From Enterococcus_G camelliae (lineage in GTDB: Bacteria; Bacillota; Bacilli; Lactobacillales; Enterococcaceae): a stretch of DNA of 41,205 nt. Under the pieces are notes generated by a model that worked only from the letters and a program-made list of their open reading frames with translations, ran no database searches and was not told where the DNA came from. Numbering within the stretch: position 1 is the first letter of the stretch; every line of letters begins with the position of its first letter. Below, piece after piece: positions 16,554 through 23,300 of this stretch. The translations under genes and the position numbers were made by a program. The stretch lies in assembly GCF_042685105.1 (NCBI RefSeq), contig NZ_JBHUMO010000002.1, forward strand, positions 1-41,205, given 5' to 3'.

Positions 16554-17293
16554 TCAACCAAATCAAAGCAGAGCGAATAAAGCTACAAACGACTCGGTTC
16601 TTCTGGCTTCATCTCTTAGTACCACTTGCAGGAATTCTTTGTTTTAGTGCATATTTTAAGGTGACGCATTACGCTCTTCTCGCATTTAGTTGCACTTTTT
16701 TTTCGGGCATGGCACTTTGTTACCCGATGGTGATTGCGGTGGTGTGTGATGTGGTTTTTTCCCAGGAAATGGCAGCAAGTAATGGGTACTGGTTCCTTTC
16801 TGCACCCTCTCGTTCGAAAGCTTTGACGGCAAAATTGGTCTATCTGCTGGGGTTCAGTCTCCTCGCTTGTCTGTTAACGACAGTTGGTTTAGGGGGCGTG
16901 CTCTCTTTGCTAGCGAATAGTTCGGTACTTTCACTTGCTTATTTAGTGACGATTGCCATCCTGCTTTGGCTATGTGCGGTGTTTTCATATTTTCTGCATA
17001 CTTGGTTAATGTTAAATATTGGTCGTAATGTCAATTTAGGAGTAGCGACTTTTGAATTACTGGTATCGGCCTTGTTGATGACGGGCTTGGGCGATGGTAT
17101 CTGGCCGTTTTTTCCAAATGCTTGGGGAGCACGGCTAGTGATACTATGGACCCATGCTTTTTATCCTATCTCGAGTACCGACTCTTTTCCTGGGTATGGA
17201 CTATTCGGTATAATGTTTGTGATGACGATGGCAATGATTTGTTTTGTCTATAAGTGGTTTCAACATTGGGAAGGAAGAAAAACGCTTGATTAG
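16550..17293 (+). CDS. Lantibiotic-protection ABC transporter permease (MutG-like)
   Basis: A 247-residue protein with about six membrane spans, starting QIKAERIKLQTTRFFWLHLLVP, the same N-terminal layout as the preceding permease. It starts inside the last codons of that gene (ATGA overlap), so both permeases are coupled. LanG-type permeases pair with LanE in bacteriocin self-protection. No lantibiotic precursor or modification gene occurs nearby, so this looks like a resistance or sensing module rather than part of a producer locus. Confidence 0.8.
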   Translation: MINQIKAERIKLQTTRFFWLHLLVPLAGILCFSAYFKVTHYALLAFSCTFFSGMALCYPMVIAVVCDVVFSQEMAASNGYWFLSAPSRSKALTAKLVYLLGFSLLACLLTTVGLGGVLSLLANSSVLSLAYLVTIAILLWLCAVFSYFLHTWLMLNIGRNVNLGVATFELLVSALLMTGLGDGIWPFFPNAWGARLVILWTHAFYPISSTDSFPGYGLFGIMFVMTMAMICFVYKWFQHWEGRKTLD

Positions 17294-17329
17294 TTTCTTC
17301 GTCCAGATAGAAAAAGATGGGAGAAAAAG

Positions 17330-18004
17330 ATGGTTCGAATTTTAGTTATTGATGATGATGCAGATATGCTGCAATTAATCAAATCCGCATTGGAGCGAGA
17401 GGGCTATGCCGTTGATACTGAACAATATGCATCAGCAATAACCATCGAGAGGTGTCGAATGTATCAATTGCTCTTGGTTGATGTGATGATGTCAAGTGAG
17501 GATGGCTTTTCATTTGTAAAAAGGGTGCGTCATTTTTATGATGGACCGATTTTATTTTTAACAGCGAAAACGGAAATGGCTGCATTAACTAGAGGCTTTG
17601 AACTAGGAGCAGATGACTACATCAAGAAACCGTTTGAATTATCTGAGCTACGAGCAAGAGTTGCGGCTCACTTGCGCAGAGAAAATCGCCAAGTGACACA
17701 CGCGTATCTGAGGGACTCGATTCGCTTTGATTTACTTGAGTTGGTGGCGTTTAAAAAGGATGAGCGCATTCCGTTTACGAAAAGTGAGTTTGCTATTGCT
17801 GAACACCTTTCGGCACATCCGGGGCAAGTTTATACCAAAGAACAACTCTATGAAGCGGTCTTTGGGTTGGATGCGTCAGGCGATGCAACGGCGATTACCG
17901 AACATGTCAAAAATATTCGCGCAAAGTTAAAGCTATTTCATTTAAAGCCGATTGAGACGGTTTGGGGGGTGGGATACAAGTGGAAACGCACCGACGTAAG
18001 GTAA
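17330..18004 (+). CDS. OmpR/PhoB-family response regulator
   Basis: A 224-residue regulator. The receiver domain (about 1-115) has the acidic pocket VIDDDAD, phospho-acceptor Asp51 in LLLVDVMM and the conserved Lys in DDYIKKPFE. The C-terminal winged helix (about 130-222) ends GVGYKWKR, typical of OmpR-type DNA-binding domains. It follows the ABC genes by 36 bases and its end overlaps the sensor kinase start. It probably activates the lanFEG promoter through the two direct repeats at 15036-15055. Similar regulators are NisR, SpaR and CprR. Confidence 0.92.
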   Translation: MVRILVIDDDADMLQLIKSALEREGYAVDTEQYASAITIERCRMYQLLLVDVMMSSEDGFSFVKRVRHFYDGPILFLTAKTEMAALTRGFELGADDYIKKPFELSELRARVAAHLRRENRQVTHAYLRDSIRFDLLELVAFKKDERIPFTKSEFAIAEHLSAHPGQVYTKEQLYEAVFGLDASGDATAITEHVKNIRAKLKLFHLKPIETVWGVGYKWKRTDVR

Positions 18005-19356
18005 GTTTGTCCTATTTATTGATTCGTTTCGGCATCATGAATCTTATGACTGCAGGGTTGGTTCTTTTCTGTTGGTTTGCGAGTATGACGATTCTCCAAA
18101 GTAGAGGGGTGATTCATTATGCAAATTATTCGGAACAAGCCGTTAATCAATTTATTGAGCAACAAAAAATGAAAGACGCATTCAGTAACAAAGGGCTTCC
18201 TCAAACAATTACGTATGCACTATTTAATCGCGATGGCATGATCAAACAAACCAATGCGGATAAAAAACAACGAGAACGTTTGATTGAAAGCTATCGGCAG
18301 TTGGATACAACGACAACAGGGACTGCGAGTTATACCTATCCGAACCAAACAACGGTCATTTTTCAATATGATTATCGTATTCAATATGTCAATCAGACAA
18401 TGCAACAGTATTTTCCTCGCTATGAATACCTCTCAATCGGACTGTGTTTGCTTATTTTAGTTAGCACTTTGTTTTTCAGCATGCGGAACTTAAGAAAAAA
18501 AATTGTGCAAAATTTAGCGCATTTTGCACAATTTAGTGAGAACATTGCTCGACAAACACTCGATTTTGAACCCATTCATAGTGAAATAAATGAATTTGAT
18601 GATGCCTTACAAACGATGGACACGATGAGAAAGACCTTGGCAGCATCCTTGCGTTCTCAATGGTTAGCAGAGCAACGTAGACAACTGGAGATGGTTGCCT
18701 TGGCGCATGATTTAAAAACACCATTGACTTTAATTAAAGGGTATACGGCCTTGTTACTAGAAGATTCATTGTCCGTTGAGCAGCAAAACTGTGTGCAAAT
18801 CATTGAAAAGAATAGCAATCATGCCAAAGATTATGTGGATTTAATGTTAACGGCTTCTGTTGGTGTAGATGAACGGTCTGAAAGGGTACCAGTCAGTGCT
18901 TTGACCAATAAATTCGCAACCAAGGCCAAAGAAATGAGTACTTTGATTACGACGAACCAAACCATTAACGAGAGTCAAGGATTGGTTTGCGTGGTCAAGT
19001 ACGATCGTTTATTGCGCATGTTTACGAATATTGTTCGTAATGCCATTGAGCATACGCCAAATGAAGGAAAAATTTTCGTCTCTTTTGCCATCAAAGACCA
19101 AACTACCTTCCAGATAGAGGTTGTTGATGGGGGTGATGGTTTTTCTGCTGCGGCGCTTCAACATGCTTGCGAACGCTTTTGGCGGGAAGATTGTGCGCGC
19201 AAAAGCGATGGCCATACGGGCATTGGGTTATGGTTTGCCAATGAAGTGGTCACAGAACATCAAGGAAAATTGATGGTCACCAATAGTGCGGTTGGTGGGA
19301 AGGTTTGTATCGAACTACCATGTGTAAAGACACCCATGAATGGGCAGCTCACTTGA
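17980..19356 (+). CDS. Sensor histidine kinase of the lantibiotic-type two-component system
   Basis: A 458-residue membrane kinase. A first membrane span lies near residues 12-35, an extracytoplasmic loop of about 110 residues follows, and a second span is near 145-165. The H-box is ALAHDLKTPLTLIKGY with His243; the ATPase part shows NIVRNAIEHTP (N box), DGGDGF (G1) and GHTGIGLWFA (G2). I chose GTG 17980, preceded by GGGGGGTGGG, overlapping the regulator end; a TTG at 17962 is the only longer alternative. The loop size fits a ligand-sensing kinase for antimicrobial peptides. The last codons take part in a long inverted repeat (19331-19391). Confidence 0.9.
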   Translation: METHRRKVSLSYLLIRFGIMNLMTAGLVLFCWFASMTILQSRGVIHYANYSEQAVNQFIEQQKMKDAFSNKGLPQTITYALFNRDGMIKQTNADKKQRERLIESYRQLDTTTTGTASYTYPNQTTVIFQYDYRIQYVNQTMQQYFPRYEYLSIGLCLLILVSTLFFSMRNLRKKIVQNLAHFAQFSENIARQTLDFEPIHSEINEFDDALQTMDTMRKTLAASLRSQWLAEQRRQLEMVALAHDLKTPLTLIKGYTALLLEDSLSVEQQNCVQIIEKNSNHAKDYVDLMLTASVGVDERSERVPVSALTNKFATKAKEMSTLITTNQTINESQGLVCVVKYDRLLRMFTNIVRNAIEHTPNEGKIFVSFAIKDQTTFQIEVVDGGDGFSAAALQHACERFWREDCARKSDGHTGIGLWFANEVVTEHQGKLMVTNSAVGGKVCIELPCVKTPMNGQLT

Positions 19357-19391
19357 CATAAGTTGTCAAATGACGCTGCCTTTCATGGGTG
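19331..19391 (+). repeat. Long imperfect hairpin spanning the kinase stop codon
   Basis: CACCCATGAA pairs with TTCATGGGTG, GGGCAGC with GCTGCC, and TTGACA with TGTCAA around a TAAGT loop, giving a nested stem over 61 bases. No T run follows directly, so it may be a factor-assisted terminator or an mRNA-stabilising end rather than a classic terminator. The bases 19392-19550 after it show no gene I can support. Confidence 0.6.
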
Positions 19392-19550
19392 AGGAGTAGA
19401 AGAATCGTTGCTGATGACAGATGAAATGAATCCAGATCCGTCTATTCAGCAAAAGTGATGAGTATTTTGATAAGCTTAGCGCATTTGTGACCAATTCATA
19501 ACTTTTTCTTCCCAGACATAGCTGGAATCTTGGATGATATCTTTGGCTAT

Positions 19551-19579
19551 TTGGCTTTGTACATTAAAATAAATTATAC
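19551..19579 (+). promoter_or_regulatory. Promoter of the GNAT gene
   Basis: TTGGCT at 19551-19556 and TTATAC at 19574-19579 are 17 bases apart. The gene starts 39 bases further with AAGGGA as ribosome site. Confidence 0.45.
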
Positions 19580-19617
19580 AACGGATTCAAACTGTGAACA
19601 CATAAGGGAAGCGTAAA

Positions 19618-20139
19618 ATGAATAAAGAAGAAATCATGATTAGAGAAGCGCAGATTGAAGATGCAGCAGCGGTGGTAGATTTTCTCAAAATAGTAACCAA
19701 AGAAACTGGCAATCTATTAATGACGTCGAAGGATGCTTTGGCCTTACGTATCGAAAACGAGGAAACGATACTAAAAAGGATGTTAGAAAGTCCAAATAGT
19801 ATATTTCTAGTCGCGGTAAAAAAGAATGAAATTATAGGAACTGCTAATTTAAGAGCGTTAAATAGAGAGAAAATCCAACATAGAGCCTCGTTTGGTCTAT
19901 CTATTATAAAAAACTATTGGGGGAAAGGAATTGGCTCTCGATTATTAAACGAGTTGATTTTATATGCTAAATCAACTGACTTGGAAATTTTGGAGTTAGA
20001 AGTTCGTTCAGATAATCTCAGAGCCATCCATTTATATCAAAAACTAGGATTCAAAGAATATGGATTATATAAGAATTTTATGCTTGAAGATGGTAAGTAT
20101 TATGATGGTTTACTTATGAATTTAAACCTAAAATCATAA
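19618..20139 (+). CDS. GNAT-family N-acetyltransferase
   Basis: A 173-residue acetyltransferase. It begins with the GNAT pattern MIREAQIEDAAAVVDFL, and the acetyl-CoA binding motif A is ASFGLSIIKNYWGKGIGSRLL, followed by LEVRSDNLRAIHLYQKLGF (motif B), the classic RimI/RimJ-like ending. It would transfer an acetyl group from acetyl-CoA to an amine; the acceptor is unknown. Start ATG 19618 has AAGGGAAG nine bases upstream; ATG 19633 is an alternative. It is flanked by degraded sequence and plasmid-type relics, so it may belong to transferred DNA. Confidence 0.88.
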   Translation: MNKEEIMIREAQIEDAAAVVDFLKIVTKETGNLLMTSKDALALRIENEETILKRMLESPNSIFLVAVKKNEIIGTANLRALNREKIQHRASFGLSIIKNYWGKGIGSRLLNELILYAKSTDLEILELEVRSDNLRAIHLYQKLGFKEYGLYKNFMLEDGKYYDGLLMNLNLKS

Positions 20140-20143
20140 CCAA

Positions 20144-20392
20144 TGCTTGCTTTACTTTATGACGAATCTGTTGATGACAGATGGGCAGCAGCGCGTATCT
20201 TTTTTTGTAACAATCAGCCACCAGACAAACGCTATTAACTTCAATTATTTTACTCAAAAAGAGAGCTACATGAGAGAGCTTGTACGTTCATTTTCATTGC
20301 AGGATAGCATAGTTCAAAAACTTGTTAATCAACTGACAGAAGAGCCTAAATCAGCGACACAAGAGCGTTTATTTGAATTAGACACCGGCTAA
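20144..20392 (+). pseudogene. Short unrecognised ORF, probably a frameshifted remnant
   Basis: ATG 20144 opens MLALLYDESVDDRWAAARIFF and then, at a run of seven T near 20190, the frame that continues best shifts (VTISHQTNAINFNYF and on to LFELDTG at 20392). Joined across the T run they give about 80 residues with no family I recognise. No good ribosome site precedes it. The AT-rich bases 20393-20565 after it hold nothing I can support. Confidence 0.3.
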
Positions 20393-20565
20393 TAATAAAA
20401 GACGCCAATTGCCATTTACATTATATCTTTGATACGTTTTTTGGTTTTCTTGTAGTTTTGTATTTCTAGAGAGTTTGGTAGTAATTTGTAGTCTTATTCT
20501 AAAAGTTTGAAGAAATTTAGTAGACAATTTATTATAAGCAGATACTCATAAAAAGACAGTCCTAG

Positions 20566-21463
20566 AGAGCGGGTAACCTCTATCATGATTCTTTAAAAAT
20601 TAACCTCAAATACAACTATGTTACATGGAATTCACGACACGTTACTGGCGGCGTGATTCAGTATTTAATGGCTATGTATGATATGACGAAAGAACAGGCT
20701 AGAATCAAGGTATCACAAGATTTAAAAGGCGGGAAAATTGAATCAGTACAGAAAGAACAAGAGTATTTAGAATCTTTTTCGTATACTGAAGAGGAACAAC
20801 CGACAACTTTTCAGGCACATCGTTATTTAGTGAAAGAGCGGAAGTTACCAAATAGAATTGTAAAGAAATTTATTGAAAATGGCTTGATCAGAGAATCTGT
20901 TTATCAAGAAGTCATTTTCAAGTGGAAAAAAAATCAGTGTGTTGTAGGTTATTCCAAACAAGGTACAGTTAAATTGACTAAGGAACAACAGAAGCGTTAT
21001 CGGACAGAAAGAACGTATTTTAAATATATAGCACCTACCACAGAAGAAGATACTTATGGGGGATTCAATTACCTAGTGGGACAACCCAAAAATATTTACT
21101 TTTTTGAATCTGCCATAGACTTGTTGAGCTATTACACGTTGTATGAGTCTGAGTTACATTCAATCGGCGATTTTTGGTTAGTCAGCTATGAGGGATTAGG
21201 CGCAGGCAAAAAAAACTGCTAACTTTTTACGAGCAGCTATTCAAATTTTAAAAGCAAATGGGGCAGATTTAGAAAGCTTGCATTGTTGTTTTGATAACGA
21301 CATGGCGGGACGAGAATTTTATGATTATCTTTCATCGTACCATTATCAATCAGAAAATGGCATCATTGAATTTACGAATGATTTACCACCAAAGCGAAAT
21401 GAAAAAAATGATTGGAATGAAGAAATGCGATTCCAATTTCAACAAAAAAATAAAATGAAATAA
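20566..21463 (+). pseudogene. Plasmid-type DUF3991/TOPRIM protein (LtrC-like), broken
   Basis: The open frame begins after a stop at 20563 without an ATG and at once shows HDSLKINLKYNYVTWNSR, the core of the DUF3991 zinc/primase-like domain, then GGVIQYLMAMYDM. A TOPRIM-like part follows with YFFESAIDLLSYY and, in another frame, LHCCFDNDMAGREFYDYL. The break is in a run of eight A at about 21211: removing one A joins GAGKK to TANFLRAAIQILK. Such proteins (LtrC type) are encoded on enterococcal and lactococcal conjugative plasmids. Both the missing 5' end and the frameshift make it non-functional, and it marks plasmid-derived DNA. Confidence 0.75.
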
Positions 21464-21508
21464 AACGGAAATGCGACCAAAAAAATAAAGTCGTTTTTCC
21501 GTTTTTAT
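21462..21508 (+). terminator. Terminator before the toxin-antitoxin pair
   Basis: AAAACGGAAATGCGAC (21462-21477) pairs with GTCGTTTTTCCGTTTT (21490-21505) with two or three mismatches, followed by T-rich sequence. It insulates mazE from the upstream relic. Confidence 0.65.
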
Positions 21509-21514
21509 TAAGGA

Positions 21515-21551
21515 TATACATGTATACACTTTGCGAAAAATATGATATAAT
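21515..21551 (+). promoter_or_regulatory. mazEF promoter with palindromic operator
   Basis: TATACATGTATA (21515-21526) is a perfect 12-base palindrome. TATAAT at 21546-21551 is a consensus -10, and the -35 position 17 bases upstream (TATACA, 21523-21528) overlaps the palindrome. This is the expected place for autorepression by a MazE-type antitoxin complex. Confidence 0.55.
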
Positions 21552-21579
21552 AAAGGAAAGAGCCAAAGGAGGAATCGTG

Positions 21580-21837
21580 ATGAAAGTTGCAATCAAAGAG
21601 ATTAAGAAATGGGGAAACTCAGCAGGTATCCGCCTTTCTAAATCAGATTTAGAACAATTAGGTGCAGATACTACTAACAGACTGCAAATGACTATTAGTA
21701 AAGGAAAAATGACACTCGTTCCAATTAACGAAAAGCCAAAAACATTGGATGATTTGTTTATCGGGTACGACGGTGAACCTTTAGGAGAGAGCGACCGTTA
21801 CGAATGGAGCGAAAATGTTGGGAGAGAAATCATCTAA
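21580..21837 (+). CDS. MazE/PemI-type antitoxin (AbrB fold)
   Basis: An 85-residue antitoxin. The N-terminal swapped-hairpin DNA-binding part is IKEIKKWGNSAGIRLSKSDLEQLG, the classic AbrB/MazE signature with WGNS. The acidic C-terminal tail (YDGEPLGESDRYEWSENVG) should wrap around and block the toxin. Start ATG 21580 follows AAAGGAGG at 21565-21572. Its stop overlaps the toxin start (TAATG), as is normal for such pairs. It should also repress its own promoter through the palindrome just upstream. Confidence 0.9.
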   Translation: MKVAIKEIKKWGNSAGIRLSKSDLEQLGADTTNRLQMTISKGKMTLVPINEKPKTLDDLFIGYDGEPLGESDRYEWSENVGREII

Positions 21838-22190
21838 TGAAAAAAGATTATCGAGACTTGCGCCAAGGAGATATTTTTTATTTAGACTTTGACCCGACTA
21901 AAGGGCATGAGCAACGTGGAAAACGCCCATGTATCATGTTAACTGACACGAATAAATATATGGCGTATATGATTGGTGTTGCACCAATTACGTCAAAAAC
22001 AAAATCGTTTCCTTTGCATGTACCTTTACCAAAAAGTACAAAAATTCAAGGGGAAATACTTTTAGAACATCATCGAATGGTAGACGTTCAAACAAGAGGG
22101 TTTTACTTTGTGGAAACAGCGCCTAAAAAAGTTGTGATAGAATGTTTGGAAAAAATAAAACTATTGTATAGTGAACAACCAGATAAATAA
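21837..22190 (+). CDS. MazF/PemK-type mRNA interferase toxin
   Basis: A 117-residue endoribonuclease toxin. The N-terminus DLRQGDIFYLDFDPTKGHEQRGKRPCIML carries the GDI-Y--DF-P--G-EQ-G-RP pattern of MazF/PemK, with the catalytic Arg in the RGKRP loop; VAPITSK is the second conserved strand. I chose ATG 21837, overlapping the antitoxin stop; a longer frame from 21804 runs inside mazE. In this family the toxin cleaves mRNA at short sequences when the antitoxin is degraded. The pair probably stabilised a plasmid whose relics lie next to it. Confidence 0.92.
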   Translation: MKKDYRDLRQGDIFYLDFDPTKGHEQRGKRPCIMLTDTNKYMAYMIGVAPITSKTKSFPLHVPLPKSTKIQGEILLEHHRMVDVQTRGFYFVETAPKKVVIECLEKIKLLYSEQPDK

Positions 22191-22200
22191 AGGTTCTTTG

Positions 22201-22464
22201 CCGATTGGCTTGCAATGTTTTAAAATCGCGACGATGAGTTTAGCACCATTTGGCAAAGAAGTGATCTATGAGCATACGAATACGAGTTTTTTATTGAATA
22301 TTTTATGGATCATTCTTTCTGGCTTCTGGTTAGCGGTCGGACATCTGATTAGTGCAGTGATCCTATGCATTACGATTATCGGGATTCCTTTTGCTGGTCA
22401 ATCATTGAAGCTGGCGCAAGTATCATTTATGCCATTTGGCGCGCGGATCGAGCGAGTAAGATGA
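22201..22464 (+). pseudogene. Truncated yccF copy (C-terminal two thirds)
   Basis: From PIGLQCFK onward this frame matches residues 37-121 of the intact YccF protein at 14593-14958 almost residue for residue (for example EHTNTSFLLN and GIPFAGQSLKLAQ). DNA identity is only roughly three quarters, so it is not a recent copy. The first third is missing: homology begins abruptly 11 bases after the mazF stop. It has no plausible start of its own. It marks a junction where the toxin-antitoxin segment joined an older yccF locus. Confidence 0.85.
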
Positions 22465-22470
22465 TTTTAC

Positions 22471-22499
22471 TTGCGTAATAGCGCAAAAGTCGCTATGCT
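22471..22499 (+). promoter_or_regulatory. Promoter of the leader peptide-fusB operon
   Basis: TTGCGT at 22471-22476 and TATGCT at 22494-22499 are separated by 17 bases. Transcription would begin about 25-30 bases before the leader peptide start. Confidence 0.45.
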
Positions 22500-22534
22500 A
22501 CTACCGGTATATGAATCATAAGGAGGGGATCAGG

Positions 22535-22585
22535 ATGGCAAACGCATCTTGTATCGTACGATCAAAGAACACTAGCACAAAATGA
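22535..22585 (+). CDS. Leader peptide for translational attenuation of the fusB-like gene
   Basis: A 16-codon ORF, MANASCIVRSKNTSTK, with a near-perfect ribosome site (AAGGAGGGG) upstream of its ATG. It ends 51 bases before the resistance gene. Codons 10-12 overlap RNA segment 1 of the attenuator. Such short, well-translated leaders control erm and other antibiotic-inducible genes by ribosome stalling. Not homologous to any leader I can name. Confidence 0.65.
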   Translation: MANASCIVRSKNTSTK

Positions 22586-22632
22586 CGTTCTTTGAAGGAA
22601 AGAGTTTCCTCAAAGGACTAGAAATGAGGAAA
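22563..22632 (+). promoter_or_regulatory. ermC-like four-segment translational attenuator
   Basis: Segment 1 CAAAGAAC (22563-22570, inside the leader ORF) pairs perfectly with segment 2 GTTCTTTG (22587-22594). Segment 2 extended (22587-22601) can instead pair with segment 3 (TTTCCTCAAAGGAC, 22605-22618) around a GAG loop. Segment 3 (TTTCCTCA, 22605-22612) is also perfectly complementary to segment 4 (TGAGGAAA, 22625-22632), which contains the ribosome site of the fusB-like gene. A ribosome stalled on the leader would mask segment 1, free 2 to pair with 3, and expose the site. Confidence 0.72.
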
Positions 22633-22636
22633 ACAA

Positions 22637-23281
22637 ATGAAAGAACAACTACAACCCTATGAATATTGGTATAGTAAGCAACAATTATCTGAATTGGTCA
22701 ATGCCTATCATTCAGTCAATGATAAGCAAGTGATTCAGTCACTACAAGCATTAATGAAAGAGCGGACAGGTGAGCTCTTTCAGCGGCATCCTGACTTAGC
22801 AGCTTATTGGCCAGTCTTGATGGATACCAATTTGACGCGCAAGCAATTTGAAGCGGTATTTGATGAACTACAAGCATTTGTGGTGCCGATGAAGCAGCCA
22901 TCTGCTAAGCAAATCGATAAAATATTTCGCAAGGTGAAGAAGATGTATTACCCACCGGTGGATAGCCTAGACTTTCGCACGATGACTTTTTTAGGATGGA
23001 ATGATCCGGGAACGAATCGCAAGTACTTGCTATGCGAAAAAGAGGGCCGCTTGCAAGGTGTATACGGCAGCTTCCGCTCAGATGTACAAAAAGGACACTG
23101 TGCCATCTGCAATCAAATCAGTACGGTCGGCTTGTTTTTAGCGACGACGAAAGCCTCGGCAGACGGTACCTATACAAAAAAAGGCAATTACATTTGTAGT
23201 AACAGCGAGCAATGCAATCAACAAGTGACACAACTAGAAACGCTAGAGCGCTTTTGGGAGACGGTCACATACGAGAAGTAA
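22637..23281 (+). CDS. FusB/FusC-family EF-G-binding protein (fusidic acid resistance type)
   Basis: A 214-residue protein, the same length as FusB/FusC. FusB-type proteins bind elongation factor G and release it from ribosomes locked by fusidic acid. The N-terminal helical half is followed by a C-terminal zinc domain with four cysteines at 155, 158 (CAIC), 187 and 193 (CSNSEQC), and by the EF-G contact region FLGWNDPGTNRKYLL. Start ATG 22637 has TGAGGA upstream, hidden in the attenuator. It is followed after 19 bases by an unknown gene. Chromosomal homologues in enterococci and Listeria can be low-level; actual resistance is not shown here. Confidence 0.88.
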   Translation: MKEQLQPYEYWYSKQQLSELVNAYHSVNDKQVIQSLQALMKERTGELFQRHPDLAAYWPVLMDTNLTRKQFEAVFDELQAFVVPMKQPSAKQIDKIFRKVKKMYYPPVDSLDFRTMTFLGWNDPGTNRKYLLCEKEGRLQGVYGSFRSDVQKGHCAICNQISTVGLFLATTKASADGTYTKKGNYICSNSEQCNQQVTQLETLERFWETVTYEK

Positions 23282-23300
23282 ACGGACAGGAGGTAGTGCA

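Noticed and set aside
19476..19560. Possible C-terminal protein remnant on the minus strand (IAKDIIQDSSYVWEEKVMNW)
   Set aside because: Fewer than 30 residues, with no flanking frame or family match; not enough to call a pseudogene.
22171..22464. A complete small membrane protein starting at 22171
   Set aside because: The start lies inside mazF in another frame and has no ribosome site; comparison with the intact yccF shows a 5'-truncated copy instead.
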